DNA from: Akebia trifoliata
Taxonomy: Eukaryota; Streptophyta; Magnoliopsida; Ranunculales; Lardizabalaceae
NCBI GenBank assembly: GCA_017979445.1
Contig: CM030708.1
Span: forward strand, 32,492,721 to 32,556,720
Reading direction: 5' to 3'
Length of the DNA stretch: 64,000 bases
Below the pieces are notes generated by a model. It was not told the origin of the DNA, did no database searches, and was given only the letters and a program-made list of their open reading frames with translations. A program made the translations under genes and the position numbers. How positions within the stretch are numbered: position 1 is the first letter of the stretch; every line of letters begins with the position of its first letter. This document shows positions 1 through 12,372 of this stretch, in pieces.

Positions 1-1318
1 GGATTAAAGTGTAGGGGTTAATACCGGCTTTGTATATATCTTTTTTCAAAAAGTTGATTAGGTACTAAGCCCCCGTAGGTCCCTTCTTGGCTCCGCCCCG
101 ATGATACCTCATGTTGTCTTTTTTAATGGTATGAGTTATAATATGATATGAGTTATAATATGATATTTTTATTGATAAATTATTATTATTATGGGTTAAA
201 GTTGACAACTCATGGAAAAACTCGTAATCTCGACGGATATAACATGAAATTCAATGACTGGATTTAACATTGGCATGAAATATTTTTGTAATGGCAACAA
301 CAATGGATCCATAAAGGACTCACCAATATCATTTAGATTTAACACATCACCAAGTGCATTTATGTGATTGTAAAATAACTATTTATTTCAATAATAAAAA
401 ACATTTATGTTTCCCTTAAAAACATTAGTTCATCATTAATAAATTCGAAATTGATTAATTTTATTGTAATAATCATCTTAGTAAAAAGAGCTCATTGTAT
501 AAGACAATTTGAAGACTTCACATTCTCATTGGTCTACGTGTATCAAGGGGCAAGACATTTCAACGTGAAACTGATACATTTAAAATGTTTATAAAAGGGA
601 TATACATCCAATTTGGTATTTTTTTCTTTTTTTTACTAGAAAGGGTACCCAAACTCAATTCCATTTTTTTACTTTTATACTCTTCGAGTGAATCTCAACT
701 AGAAGACCATTTATATAAATTGACTCCACAGCAAATACCCATTTTGATAAAAATAAATAAATACCAAAATGGATATGTACCCTCTGATAAATATGTTATG
801 CACATTGTATGGGGTCAGAAATTTGACAATCACACATCCATTTTTAGCACTTTCCTCTAAAAATAGACTTACTCAATATAATACTAAGGTACATCGCACT
901 TGCCGGCAGTGCTAGTGGCACAATAATTGGACAGCTGTCAACATCAAGTGGCAGCCAATCAATCACGGTGCCTCTGGTCTTCGCACGCTTAGTGATCTAG
1001 CCTTACACGTGGGAAGTATGTAAGAAGATGGTCCTCTCTTTCACTCTCAATGGAAAGAGTCCCCATAAGGTAGGGCGTTGAAGAATCTCGAGCCGTCAGG
1101 CTTTGTGTGGCATTTTGACTCTCATTCCATTGGATCATCTTTATGTATGGGCCAAGAAATTTGGTCCAAACTCTGCAGCAGTTGATTTGTCAAAGATTTC
1201 TGCTTGAACCAATAATCAGCTTAAACATCCATTTTTTATTACTATATATAGTCAATTATCAAAATCAATTTGAACTTTTACTATTAAAGGATGGCCAATT
1301 TCATAACTCTACTACCTA
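1..1318. other. Intergenic, no gene seen
   Basis: AT-rich DNA with no convincing coding exon. Short open frames near 585-860 and 1143-1331 are low-complexity, hydrophobic and match no family I know. Nothing else is supported here. Confidence 0.6.
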
Positions 1319-1996
1319 CAATGTTATATAACTTCTAGAGTATTGTCTCGTTGTGAATCGGATATGTTTTAACTGACCATTATCGTCAACACTTTTGTCA
1401 TCAAAATCTTATTTTAAAGAAAATTTAAAAATAAATCAAAGAGCATCAAAATTTACGTGATTCGATAATAATGCCTACATCCACGAATAGATCCAATCTT
1501 CTTCAATAAGAAATTAAAAAAGAACAATACAAGAAAAACTACTCAAGGTTTTAATCCCAAACTCAAGTCCTGAAAAATTTGTACATTCCTCTCTTTCTTT
1601 CTCAAACCCTAGAAGAACTGACTTAAAAAAGAGTACATCCCAATACCCAAATATATAAGGGAAAAGACTAAAAATCTACTAGAATTCCAATTAGAAATGG
1701 AGTGGAGTTCTAAACCCTATGTGCTAGTTGTTGGTTACCACTATCTTAATATAACTAGAAAATCACTTTAGCAAGAATCCTCAATCCTAATCTAAAGATC
1801 CTGAACTTATTCTTACTGTTAGATTGAAATTCGATCCAACAATTATAATAAAAGACACATAAATATAACACTCTAATACCTACAAAATGATATAACTTCT
1901 AGAGTATTGTTCCCATTCTGAATCGGATATGCTTTGACTGATGTTGATCATCACAATTATCGTCATCTCCTTTGTCATCAAAGTCTTATTTTAAAG
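1319..1996. repeat. Diverged direct repeats around an LTR-like sequence
   Basis: A block of about 100 bases near 1319-1418 recurs at about 1883-1996 with small changes; both contain 'ataacttctagagtattgt' and later 'gtcatcaaa'. The DNA between includes a stretch near 1441-1500 ('catcaaaatttacgtgattc' followed by 'cctacatccacgaa') of the kind common in plant LTR retrotransposon LTRs. No retroviral-type coding sequence is nearby, so this is at most a solo-LTR or decayed relic. Confidence 0.35.
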
Positions 1997-2764
1997 ATTT
2001 TGGATCGAATGTTTTATTATTTAATTTAATCTAAAGTCGCTCTTTTGTTAATTCTCATTATCTTCCACTCGTTCTTACGATTAAATTATCTAGTACTTAA
2101 CTAATTATTCAATTTACTCACTACGAAGGTGAACTACTATAAATTATAACTATTTGAATATGTCATACTTAATTTATTAGTGGTTTAATATTTAAATTGA
2201 ACTAGTCAAAAATAAACAAGATCAGAGTAATCCGCAAAGCAAAAGATGGCAGTTTCATGATTCCATATTTTCTAAACTAAAATCATATTAAATTAGAGTT
2301 TCTTGTTTATCCATCTTTTGCAATTGTTAAGTGTGGGAGGTGAAAAACTTCTCAACATCTAAAGATGTACGGAACAACTTTCTTGATGGTTATTACCTAT
2401 GATCTTCTTCTATGTTCACTTGTCGAAAATAGTACTTGAAAATTACGATCCAACGTCCAAGTCAATTTTTTTATGTTTATAAAGTACTGACTTGGATATT
2501 AGAATGTGAGGAGATTTTCTCACACACCAAGCTTTTGTTAAGGTTACAGTAGAAGATTTTGTACAAAAAGTGCACCATTTAGTTATCTTCCACACTCTAT
2601 CTCCATTGTAAATGGGTCAATTTTGTATTAAAATGGTACAAGATTGGTATCAATCCGATAAGTTATTCGATCAGATCCTTATTGAAACCCAAATCGTTGA
2701 TTTAGATCCAAAGTTATGGTATTGGAGTGAATTTTGGGCCTAAACCAACCCATTAAAAAAATTG

Positions 2765-2803
<39 letters not shown>

Positions 2804-3563
2804 TATTAGCCTTGACATTAATATTAAAAATTACATTAAAGTACTTTGGAAAAAGACCTCGCCATCACTTATTGTTGGAAAATAAAGGAAACTACGTAAC
2901 AGCATGCATAGACTGACTACTAAGGCACTATTGGAAAATATGACAAAGTAATAAAGGGACATTCGTGACTCGTGAGTACGGAACTTTTGACTGATTACCA
3001 TTTGAAGAATTTTTCAAGATAGCTCCATATCAATTCTTATACAAATCACCAACAGTTGGTGTGGCGTTAGTAAAAGTTGGTGTGACAATAGCAACTCTCT
3101 TTTTCAATCACTCAATAAAGTCAAAGAGAATCGAAGAAAATAAATAGATAATGAGGATTCAACGACACAAATTTCAAAGATGATAAAATGGTTTGAACTT
3201 AGGGATGAAGATTTGCTTCGATGGCAAATGGTGATATTGTGATCTTTAAGGATTGGTGGAGGGTTCAATTAGGATAATAATAATGGGTTGGATTCTATTG
3301 ACTCCAGAAATAACACATAATCCTGACAGTCTACATTTTAATGTGTATCTCCATAATACATATTCCATTTAAATTCATCTCGAGGATAAGTCCAAACCTT
3401 TGATTTTGTGATTGCAAGGTCAAGATCGTGTGCTATAAATTTATGAGATGATTAAATGATTGTTTATAACATCACTATGTTTTAAAACCTGGACTTGACC
3501 AAACGAGTGGTCCAACCAGGTTAGATCGGAATTTATAATTAAAAAATCAGTTCAATCATTGAA
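1997..3563. other. Intergenic with a (TA)n microsatellite
   Basis: No gene seen. A (TA)n run lies at about 2767-2800. Near 3047-3105 a short segment ('gttggtgtggcgttagt') resembles one end of the 'attgccacac' MITE family found intact at 10364-10488 and 38599-38726. Confidence 0.55.
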
Positions 3564-3909
3564 CCTAAAGGTGTAAATGGATAGTCGAAAATTTGAATCC
3601 GACTTGAATTCGAATTCGAAAAATTGGATATTATCCGAAAATTTCGAATATTAGATTCGAATTCGGATATTAACATTTCAAATCCGATTCGTTTATTTGA
3701 TTAATTTTTTATATAAATAATATAATATATAATAATTTTTTTAATAATGAAAAATCAGTTGGATAAGGAAAAATTATGATTTTTTTTATATACAAATTAT
3801 TCGAATTCTAATCGGATTCGAATTCGAATTCAAATATCAAATAAAAATTTTGGATTTGGATTCAGATATTATTGTATCTGAATCAATAAGCATCCGTTGA
3901 CAGTCCTAG
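3564..3909. mobile_element. MITE with imperfect terminal inverted repeats
   Basis: Left end starts 'ctaaaggtgtaaatggat'; right end, read in reverse complement, starts 'ctaggactgtcaacggat'. Subterminal sequence is rich in 'gaattcgaattcga' motifs in both orientations, so most of the element folds on itself. Non-coding. Class is uncertain (hAT-like is possible). Confidence 0.55.
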
Positions 3910-3974
3910 TCGAACCACCAACTTTTGTGAATGATATTTTTAATGGAAGTAATTTAAGAAAAAAAAAAAAGGTA

Positions 3975-4195
3975 TACATATTAACCAATGAGCATTAGGC
4001 GCAAGGGCCAAGGCATACTTCCAAAAAGGGAGAGGTCTTGAGTTCTGAAGCCCTCTCGTTGGCCACCCATAGGTATTTATTTCTATTTACCTGGTATTTG
4101 TGGTTTATGGGATATTACACATACCCAGGTGATTTGGACAAGATATGGTGCTTTAAGAGGTCAGTTGCCTCAGCCCGACATGTTAGAACAAAGAA
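3975..4195 (+). repeat. SINE-like relic
   Basis: Contains 'gggccaaggcatacttcc' followed by 'gagaggtcttgagttctgaag', an arrangement like a polymerase III A box and B box. A related copy lies at 33525-33640, and a second shared block ('acccaggtgatttggacaa' here) recurs near 33920-33960. Similarity between the copies is clear by eye; assignment to SINEs is inferred. Confidence 0.4.
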
Positions 4196-4275
4196 ATTTT
4201 GAATATTGTTAAATCTTTTTAATATATAAATATAAATCGATTCAACTTTAGTTGAATCAGTGTCTAACCACCAAT

Positions 4276-4990
4276 TTGATAAATTTTTGATTCATCATTG
4301 ATTTGGTTTTAAAACGTTGCCTCAAACCCAAGTGCTATTTTACATACATACTCTCCTGAAGTAGAAATAAATCTCTACATAGTTAAAAATTAAAATTAGG
4401 TCGGACATAACCTAGTTGGTGTCTTTTGTGATGATTTTGGATGTGAAGGGTAAAAAAAAAAAAAAGAAAAAAAAAAAAAAGAGAGTCTATCTTTATTTTT
4501 TACGATATACAAATACCACGATGCTAAAGACTAAATAGAAAATTAATAGGAAGAAGTCGATGAACAAAGATGAACTGATCGGATATAGCACGTCGAGTTT
4601 ACTGAGAAGACTTGTTGCATATTATTTGTTTTGGGAGACAGATATCAACTGCATTCTTTAGCACAACTAATGCAACACATCTGACGGTTAAAATCGTCTG
4701 ATCCATGCAATTTCTAGACAATATATACCAATCGGATGGTCCAATACATGACACCTCATTTACAATAAATCAAAAAGATGATCTCATTTATCTGTTTTAT
4801 ATACAACATTACTAGGTTCTTGCCCCCAACCAATTTGTCTCATCTACCCATATATAGAAATCAAGAATGCTCATGAAAAATGAAGAAATCAGTGCACATG
4901 ACTTTCTAAATTTAGCAACCAATTTTTTTTTTGGGCCCATAAAAGGTTTATAAGTCTTCAAATGTTGCTTGAAAAGGGGTGCCGAGTTCA
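4276..4990. repeat. WNK 3'-flank tandem duplication, copy A
   Basis: This segment, covering the last WNK codons and the downstream flank, recurs diverged at about 7798-9025. Shared landmarks in the same order are 'ttttaaaacgtt', 'gacataacc', 'accaatcggatgg', 'tgaagaaatc' and 'aaaggggtgcc'. Copy B has an extra block of about 630 bases (about 7912-8545) and another of about 65 bases. The spacing of about 3.5 kb implies a tandem duplication that included the WNK gene end. Confidence 0.75.
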
Positions 4991-7184
4991 AGCAAAGGCT
5001 GCCTTAGGAGAGGACCAATCTTATCGACACCATAATCATCAATTTGGAGAAAAGGGTCCATCAAAAGCTCCCTAGCAGAGAGTCTCCTAGACACTGTCAC
5101 CAAGCATTTCTCTACAAATTTTCTAACTTCGGGATCCTTCACTTTGTATAAAGCATCCGGTTTCTTCCCCTATAAATAACACAAAACTTAGTAAATGGAG
5201 AGAGAGAGAGAGAGAGAGAGCAGAGAGAGAGAGAAACCATGGTGACATGGAAAGATGAGGAGTTCTTACAGAGATAACTTTCTTGTATATTTGAGCAGGA
5301 TGTGTGCATTCACTATAAGGATATTCAAAGGTGACCATTTCCAAGATACACATTCCAAAAGAATATATGTCTACTAATTCATTATATTTTTCTTTATAAA
5401 CCTCTGGGGCCATGAATTCTGGTGTGCCTGATAATGAGAAACCCAAATAGATATATAAACTTCCAAATCCATGAAATTGATTATACAAGATAAAATCAAC
5501 AAAAAGGGTACGAGAATTATATTGAGTTTGGTTATTGTGTTCATGACAAATTTTTATCAGTTGTAGCCTTGTAGGCACGTAGTGTAAAATGTGAACTTTT
5601 TGAAAAAGTTTTCTTTTCAAAAGAGTTATTGAATGAAATTTCTATTTCGTTGTAGTTGGAAAGTTTTGATCCCTAGACCTCTTTTCACTTGTATCTCCTT
5701 TAGTGTAATGGTGTAAGTTGATTTCTTAAAAAGAGTTGTGATAATCTGAATCCCTCACATGACATACTCAAAATACTCTCTTGATGTGACATGTGTTAGA
5801 ACCACAGATCCTTTTGCGTTGGGATACACATTTGCACATTCCCATAAATACGTGTAGATGTGTATTCCGATGCAAAAAAAGATCTATGATTCTAACACAT
5901 GTCACATTAGGAGAGTATTTTAAGTATGTCACGTTGGGGAGTCAGAAAATCATTACTCTTCTTTTAGTCCAGATAGGGAAATGATAAGAGTGAAAGCCAC
6001 CTCATAAGTAAACTTGTGTAGTATCCTTCTTAGAAACATTCAAGAGTATCTCCAAAATGCCAAGTGTGTGTGTGCGCGCGCACAGGGTTGTGAGCTCAAT
6101 TGGGCCCTTCAAATCCAGGGCCGTGGGCATTTACTCTATCTTTTTTATGTACTTTATGATTGGTTAATCAATATTGTTTAGTACTGATTAATTTGAATTA
6201 GTTGTTTCCTCATCTGGATTTGTAACATGAACTTCTTCTGAGAATTCAGTGAAATCAAACAAGGTACACTTACCAACACAATGAGCGGCTTGGGATTTAC
6301 GAAGGATCGCTGCGAGACCAAGATCGCCGATCTTCACTTCGCCTTGGTTCCCATTGATGAAGATGTTGTCACATTTGAGATCTCTGTGGATCACAGGAGG
6401 ATCGTGGCCGTGGAGATAAAGAAGCCCTCTCAAGATCTGCCTACACCAATGCTTCACTGCTCTAATATTAACTCTCTTGTGCTTCTGGCTATATCTACCA
6501 ACACACACACACACACACAAAACAAAATAGCAAAAAAAAAAATCTCAAAAAAACCCAGGTTCCAAAAATAGATAGTAAAAGAAGAAACAATAGGAGAAAT
6601 TCTTAATAAAACTTACTGTCTGAGAGTCCCAGAGGTGAACATCTCAGTGACAAAGTTTATGTTCCCGTTTGCAGTATCAACCCAAGAAGTGTAGAATTTC
6701 ATGATATTGTGGTGTTTCAAGGTCTTAAGGAGATGAATTTCAGAGTATAGCCTCTCAAGATCTTCAGGGCTTTGTAGAAAATCATAAAGCTTGACTTGGT
6801 TCCAAGCAACTTCAATCCCTTCATATTCATCGAAGGCTTTGTAACTGCATCAATCAAGACAACAAATAGAAAATTAACAAATACCCATTTCATGAAATAG
6901 CTAAAGATACAGATAAATAAATAAATAAAAGTTGATTTTTTTTTTTTTTTTTGGTGTGTATAAATATGAAAAGGGTGATAGAGGCTCATACACTGTTTTT
7001 GAAGCTCCTTTGCCAAGGATTTCATTGTACTGCAAACAAAAGATGAAACCCAGAATCAGAAACGGAGAGAGCATAGAGAATCTCAAAAGCCAAAGTGATG
7101 AGAGTTTACCCTTCCATATCTTCCAGATGGATCAACTTCAACAGAGTCAGAATAATCTAGCTCAAGAGGTTCGAGACCATTCAT
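4948..7184 (-). CDS. WNK: WNK-family serine/threonine kinase (WNK1/WNK9-like), short C-terminus
   Basis: Exons on the minus strand are 7184-7110, 7029-6992, 6844-6617, 6494-6274, 5427-5270 and 5169-4948 (942 nt, 313 residues). All introns are GT-AG and phases close. The protein starts [19 protein letters not shown], then has a glycine loop GKGASKTVY (about residues 31-39) whose Lys is the WNK-type catalytic lysine; the usual strand-3 Lys is absent (EVAWNQV). Catalytic HRDLKCDN begins at about 150, DLG at about 171 and GTPEFMAPE at about 188. WNK kinases act in the cytoplasm; in plants they are linked to clock, flowering and stress signalling. From memory, Arabidopsis WNK1 is much longer, with a C-terminal regulatory region; here a TAA follows soon after the kinase domain (ending QATFEDL) and no further exons appear downstream. 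It may be a kinase-only protein or a truncated allele. Intron 5 holds a MITE (5731-5960). Confidence 0.88.
5731..5960. mobile_element. Hairpin MITE, family A, in a WNK intron
   Basis: Ends are 'aagagttgtgataatctga' and, in reverse complement, 'aagagtaatgattttctgac'. The element folds almost completely on itself, with arms containing 'ctcaaaatactctcttgatg' / 'aggagagtattttaagtatg'. The centre carries 'ttgggatacacatttgcaca', the hallmark shared with the other family A copies in this window. Confidence 0.8.
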
Positions 7185-7320
7185 TCTCTGATGTAAACTA
7201 TAAGCTTTTCTTTTTTAAAATAGCTTCTTTCCTTTCGAGACAAGATCAGCACCAAAAAAAAAAAAGGAAAAAAAGAAAGAAAAAAAACTATATCATTATT
7301 CGACTAGGAAATAACGTGAA

Positions 7321-7428
7321 GGAGAGAGAGAGAGAGAGAGAGAGCCTTGGTGAGTCCATCAAGATTTTCCAACTCACGTACAAGACAACAAAGTGGTAAC
7401 ATTTGTGAGGGATATGGGACAAAACAAG

Positions 7429-7460
<32 letters not shown>
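7321..7460. repeat. (GA)n and (CT)n inverted pair upstream of WNK
   Basis: A GA run at 7321-7344 and a CT run at 7429-7460 face each other about 85 bases apart, just upstream of the WNK start at 7184. In transcripts of either strand they could pair into a hairpin. Pyrimidine-rich repeats are common in plant 5' leaders; a regulatory role is only a possibility. Confidence 0.6.
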
Positions 7461-7525
7461 GGCCTGCAAGAGCTATACGTAGAGAGGCCATGTAAGATCA
7501 CAAAACATTTCTCAGAAATTGCCTT

Positions 7526-7680
7526 TAGAATCGTGATAATCTGACTTACCCACCTCGCATACTCAATGCACACCCCTGACATGGTAAGTTGGGAACAGTA
7601 GACTGCTCTCCTTGGGATACAGAACTATGGTCCCCGTGAAAACATGCAGTTTTGTATCCTGAGGAATACAAGGGACGTTC
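7526..7680. mobile_element. Family A hairpin MITE, partial
   Basis: The left end 'gaatcgtgataatctgactt' and the internal 'ttgggatacagaactatgg' and 'gtatcctgaggaatacaa' are recognisable, but the right terminal repeat is missing, so this copy is truncated. Confidence 0.55.
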
Positions 7681-7797
7681 ATGAGAATGGAATTTAGAGG
7701 CCGTGGTGTTGGACTGCTGCTGTGGTAATCCATTTGAGCAAAACGACTCTTAGTAGGGCTTAAAATATCTACTAAGTTAGTAAGAAAAATGTTTCTC

Positions 7798-9025
7798 TTT
7801 GATAAATTTTCGATTCCATCATTGATTTGATTTTAAAACGTTACTTCAAACCTAAGTACTATTTTAATTCAAATTCTCCTTTCAAAAATTTATTTCTCTT
7901 TGAATAACAAGGTTACCCTTTATTTATAAGGATTAATCACACACTATAAAAGGATAATTATAATCCAACAATGTTGGAAAAAATATCTAAAACCATTCAA
8001 ATATTCGTTATTATATTTTACAATAAAAGCACCTATCACAATTAAAATTGTACCATTTATATATTAAAATTTTAAATTCATGGCAAGTCCTCTTATCTTC
8101 TTTTTTCTAGTTCTCAAATTACACAAACAAAAATATTTTTAAAAAAAAAATCTTGTAATTTTTTAGTAATATATTTATGAAAAAAATAAAAAAAATTGTT
8201 GTGAGATGTCTAGTATTCTTATTGAACTTGGACTACAAGAGGCAAGACAGTATCAAAAGGTCCCAAGTGAGGTTACTGGATTGGGTTTATGCAAGGGTAG
8301 CACCTATGGTCGCAAAAGGCCTCATATACATGTATCTCGAGTAGTCTTTATATATTTTTTTACCTTAGTGAGGTTCCTTACAACGAAAGGTAGAGAGTCT
8401 GGAATCTTTATCGTTTATAGTGGATTTTTCTCCTCTCTTCCATTGACGTAGGCAATTTGTCGAATCACATAAATTATGTATTCTTCTGTGTTCTTTTTCT
8501 TCTTCTTCTTCTTTTTACTCTTGTTACGCTTCCACACAACATTTTTAAAAAGTAAAAAATTAAAATTAAGTAAGACATAACCTTGTTGGTCTCTTTTGTG
8601 TTGATTTAGAATGTGACGGTGAAAAAGAAAAAAAAGAAAAGAGAATCCACCTTTACTGATTAGATAGAAAATTAATAGACTATGTATACCAATCGGATGG
8701 GCCAATACATGCCACCTCATTTGCTATAAATCAAACAGATGAGTTCATTAATCTGTTTTATATTACAAAGCTTAGGCCAACCTACAAGAGCCTTGGGCCC
8801 CTACTAATTTGTCATCTCTAAACTATATATAGAAATCAAGAATATTCATGAAAAATGAAGAAATCGGTGCACGACTTTCTAAATTTAGCAAAGGTTTGCT
8901 GGCCTCATGACTTTTTCTTAACCACTCCACTACAAATGGGCACCTGTTACATGTAGAAACCAAGGTTTTTTCTCGGCCCATTAAAGGTCAAATTGCTTTC
9001 CAAAGGGGTGCCCATAGATTTCAAA
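7798..9025 (-). pseudogene. Relic of a tandem WNK copy (3' end and flank)
   Basis: Diverged second copy of 4276-4990. At about 8985-9015 the reverse strand retains the equivalent of the last WNK codons ('gggcacccctttggaaagca' versus 'cggcaccccttttcaagcaa' in the intact gene), but frame and stop are not kept and no kinase exons follow on the 9-kb side. It shows that a second WNK copy once lay here and was deleted or replaced. Blocks at about 7912-8545 and 8899-8965 are absent from copy A. Confidence 0.6.
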
Positions 9026-10363
9026 ACATGGCAAGACATTCTAGGGTTTTGTCCCCATTATGGTTGATCTCCTCGTCCTGATCATGATCGTCTCCATTAT
9101 GCCGGGTTTCTAAAAATTCATATATCGGAGACACACACGCCATATGGCATATGTCACTCCTCTATGATCTTTTTTTATGCTAAGTATTTTGTATTATTAT
9201 CCAAAGACTTTTCAATACTTAAGTCAGATTCATAATATAATATTAGATGAAATCAAACGACTTAAATAAACACCCTTTCTTAACAACTTTCCTCGTATGT
9301 GTTTAATGGGAGACTTGGATTTTGTGGAATTGTGCTTATTCATTTTCACTACTCACACTTCCATTTAACCTTCATTTGGGGAGAGGGGGGGAGGGGCACC
9401 TTCAGTTCTTGGAGTTCTGGTAATAAAATGGGGTATTGTATTACTATTGGATCCAATTCAACTCACAGTCATTAAGATCTACAAAGTGACCACATGACAC
9501 ATATCTCGAGGTAATACATGTACGATTTAATTACTTTATTTATATTTGACACTATAAGTATCATCATCATCATCATCAGAACCCTTATCCCACAAATTTG
9601 GAGTCTAAATAAATCCTATTCGTCCATTCAATTGTATCCACTCGTACTATTTTGACAAACATTCATTTTTTTTGTCTTTCTCACTTTTAACTTGCACATT
9701 CCTTCTGATTGGGATTTGTGATTTCTAAGTGACATCTAACATACGTGACCAAGTAACTAAAGTATATTATTTATTGTTGTTGTCCACTTTGAGCTCAAAT
9801 TAAACTCTGCCCATGGATGGTCAATGAGGAAAATATTAAACAGGACACGTGGCATTGATCCTGTGGACAAGTTGGTTTGCAACTATACAGTGGCACAAAA
9901 CATGCCCTTCCAAATACGCAAAAGAACTCTAAGAAAAAAAGGCCCGTTGTGTCAAAAGGGCCAGTAAAAGTCCTTGTCCCACAACGTACGGTCCATCAAT
10001 CACATATCGAGCCCACATGCAAAGTGGGACCCAATATTTAATGGTCCCATCTTAGATCTGATATACTAAAAAGAGTAGATTTGTTTAATATGGTCAACTA
10101 AATCTATATCACAATCTTCGGGATTGCCAAAAAAAGTATGGAGCACTCAATGCTGGATTCCAATTTCCTTGCATTTATTGGGCCTAGAATTTTCTTCCTA
10201 AGCCCAACCCATGAATTGGTATCAACAAGCGAGGCATTTCAATCAGGACTGATAGATAGTTGTTATTATATACGGTAGGTAAAAATGCGTAAAGGAAAAA
10301 CCCTAGCTCTAAAGAAAATTATATTGAAAATTATGGAAGTATTCTTTTTTCTGTTATAATTTT
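9026..10363. other. Intergenic, no gene seen
   Basis: AT-rich, with a short ATC repeat near 9560-9580. No exon-like frame with recognisable similarity. Confidence 0.55.
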
Positions 10364-10488
10364 AGAGAGCTTCTATTGCCACACTAACTTTTATAACGCC
10401 ACCCTACCATTTGTGCCAATTCTCTGATGATTTACATATGAATAGGGGTGGCATTAGCGAAAGTTGGTGTGGCAATATAATCTCTCTT
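10364..10488. mobile_element. Small MITE, family C ('attgccacac')
   Basis: Left end 'gagagcttctattgccacac' is matched at the right end by 'gttggtgtggcaatataatc', an inverted repeat. The same family is present twice in intron 6 of the SEC14 gene (38599-38726 and 38753-38874) and in pieces elsewhere. Confidence 0.7.
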
Positions 10489-10492
10489 ATTT

Positions 10493-10905
10493 CCTACACT
10501 TTGACCTCCTGTAGTTTGGCATAATTCCATTTTGACCTCCTAATGTTTTTGACAATTACAATTATCTCCCCTTTCCCTAATAGGGTTAAAATTCAGATGT
10601 TATTTTACTATTTTACCCTGTATTATATATATATATATATATATATATATTTTTTATGAAAAAATAAGGTTTAAAACAAAAATTAAAATGCCCCCTTCTA
10701 AGCATATTTTTCTTTATAAAAGGGAATAACATTTTAACAAGGACAAAATGGTCTTTATAAAAGGAACCTAACCATTAGATTGACGGCAATTTGACCGAAG
10801 GGTGGTAAGTTAGATAACTATAAGGGAAGTAAGTACAATTATTAAAGCATTAGGGGGTCAAAATGGAATTATGTCAAACTACAAGGGGTCACAATAATTT
10901 ACCCT
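10493..10905. mobile_element. MITE with long (~57 bp) terminal inverted repeats
   Basis: The left arm 'ctgtagtttggcataattcc' continues into 'attttgacctcctaatg'; the right arm is its near-perfect reverse complement ('cattagggggtcaaaatgg', then 'aattatgtcaaactacaagg'). The interior is AT-rich and non-coding with a (TA)n run near 10622-10650. Long arms fit a Mutator-like MITE, but the target duplication was not resolved. Confidence 0.75.
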
Positions 10906-11261
10906 ATTTTATATATATGAAAAATATCAAACTCGATCAAGATTTTAAGATATGGACAAGTCATTTCAGATCTTGGACTAGCCAACGTTATGGGTGAGTT
11001 ACATTGACTGTCCTAGTAATATCGAACTCGAACAAATTTTAAAGCCACATGTCATGTTTTCGTTTAAAACACCTTTTGTGCACGCATCCCGATGTATTTG
11101 AACTCCAATAAAAATATGCCACGTAGACACCTAACATTGTTATAGGAACAAGACCCCATTCTGTATTGCAACTCTTATTTATATCACAATACCTAGTTCT
11201 TGATTTTCCTCTTTATTGGTGTTGTTATTACTCCTAATAGTCTTCTGAACGACAATATTTC

Positions 11262-11411
11262 GACTTGTGCTGGAGTGACCTCAAGCTTGTACCTCATATA
11301 GCACGTCTTGACGTGAAAGTGGATAGGAACCATCGATGTTTTTTATATGTAGTTTCATGTCAGGATGTGCAATGTGAGGTACAATCTTGAGGTCACTTCA
11401 GCATTATTCTT
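11262..11411. mobile_element. Hairpin MITE, family B ('tgacctcaag')
   Basis: The left arm 'gctggagtgacctcaagctt' and right arm 'cttgaggtcacttcagcatt' are reverse complements. Inner arms ('gtacctcatatagcacg' / 'gatgtgcaatgtgaggtac') and 'cttgacgtgaaagtg' / 'ttcatgtcaggatg' also pair. Related copies lie at 26594-26768, 29010-29155, 29210-29500, 43219-43399 and 43748-43878. Confidence 0.75.
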
Positions 11412-12372
11412 TTTCCCCCACATTATGGGTAAAAAACATGTCCTATCATAATATCATTCCACATGGCATATTTTTATTGGACAGAAATTTGCCACAGGAA
11501 GTTCGGTTGAGGAGGAAATAGATGGATTTCTTTGAGCCCACCATCCCAACTTCAATGTTTGAATCACCCAATCCTGACTAGGTAGATTTCTTGCCTCCAC
11601 TGCCTGAGCAGAAAGAGAGAGAACCTCTACGCATTTGCCGTGCTTTAATCATGTTGAAGCAATAAAATAGTCTCCACAAGTCCAAAATCCAAAGTCACGC
11701 TTAAGAACACTCTCCCGCCTAAGTAGTTGGCTGATCCTTTTTTTAAGGACACATCTCCTTTTGATATAATATATAATGTGAAAAAGCAAAGAGAAGTGAT
11801 CCCATCTGGCTGTCTGTTTATTAAGTATAAAACTACTCCCACAAGGCAAGCTTTGAGTATGATCTTTCGGCCCAGTGGAAACTCGCCACGACAGATAACT
11901 ACAGCTTGGATCCATAGAGGTGACACTACTGGATCATCACTCATAAAACAATCCAGAGTTAGATAAAAGAAAGAAAACCAGTTCTATTGAAGCTTCGGCA
12001 GTGCAATCCAGCTCACTTCAACATGTCAACACAAGTAAGAGAGAGAGAACTTTTTTGTTTGTTTTTTTCTTTTATATCCCCTCTGTCAAAGGCACAAATC
12101 AAGCCAACAATAGCCCCCACAGGAAAGCTTCTCTACTGCTGACTATAATGGACATGATGATGTAGTTACCCAAGGATCCAAAGCAACCATCATTACTTCT
12201 TCAAAAGCCAAACCTTCCATAAATTCTTCAAAACCAAACCATCCAACAAAGAGCACTAAAATGACCAAGAACCATAACAAAACCCACTTCAAACACCCAC
12301 CACTCCAAAACCCAAATATCATTTATTTTTATTTTCATTCACTCTTGAGAACCACAAACAAGTAACAAAACC
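11412..12372. other. Upstream region of the first DUF868 gene
   Basis: No coding sequence is supported; overlapping frames near 11645-11966 have no recognisable similarity. The last ~200 bases before 12373 are C/A-rich and TA-poor, typical of a transcribed plant leader. I see no clear TATA box. Confidence 0.45.

Noticed and set aside
11645..11966. Three overlapping frames of 79-99 codons on both strands
   Set aside because: Mutual overlap on both strands and no recognisable family.
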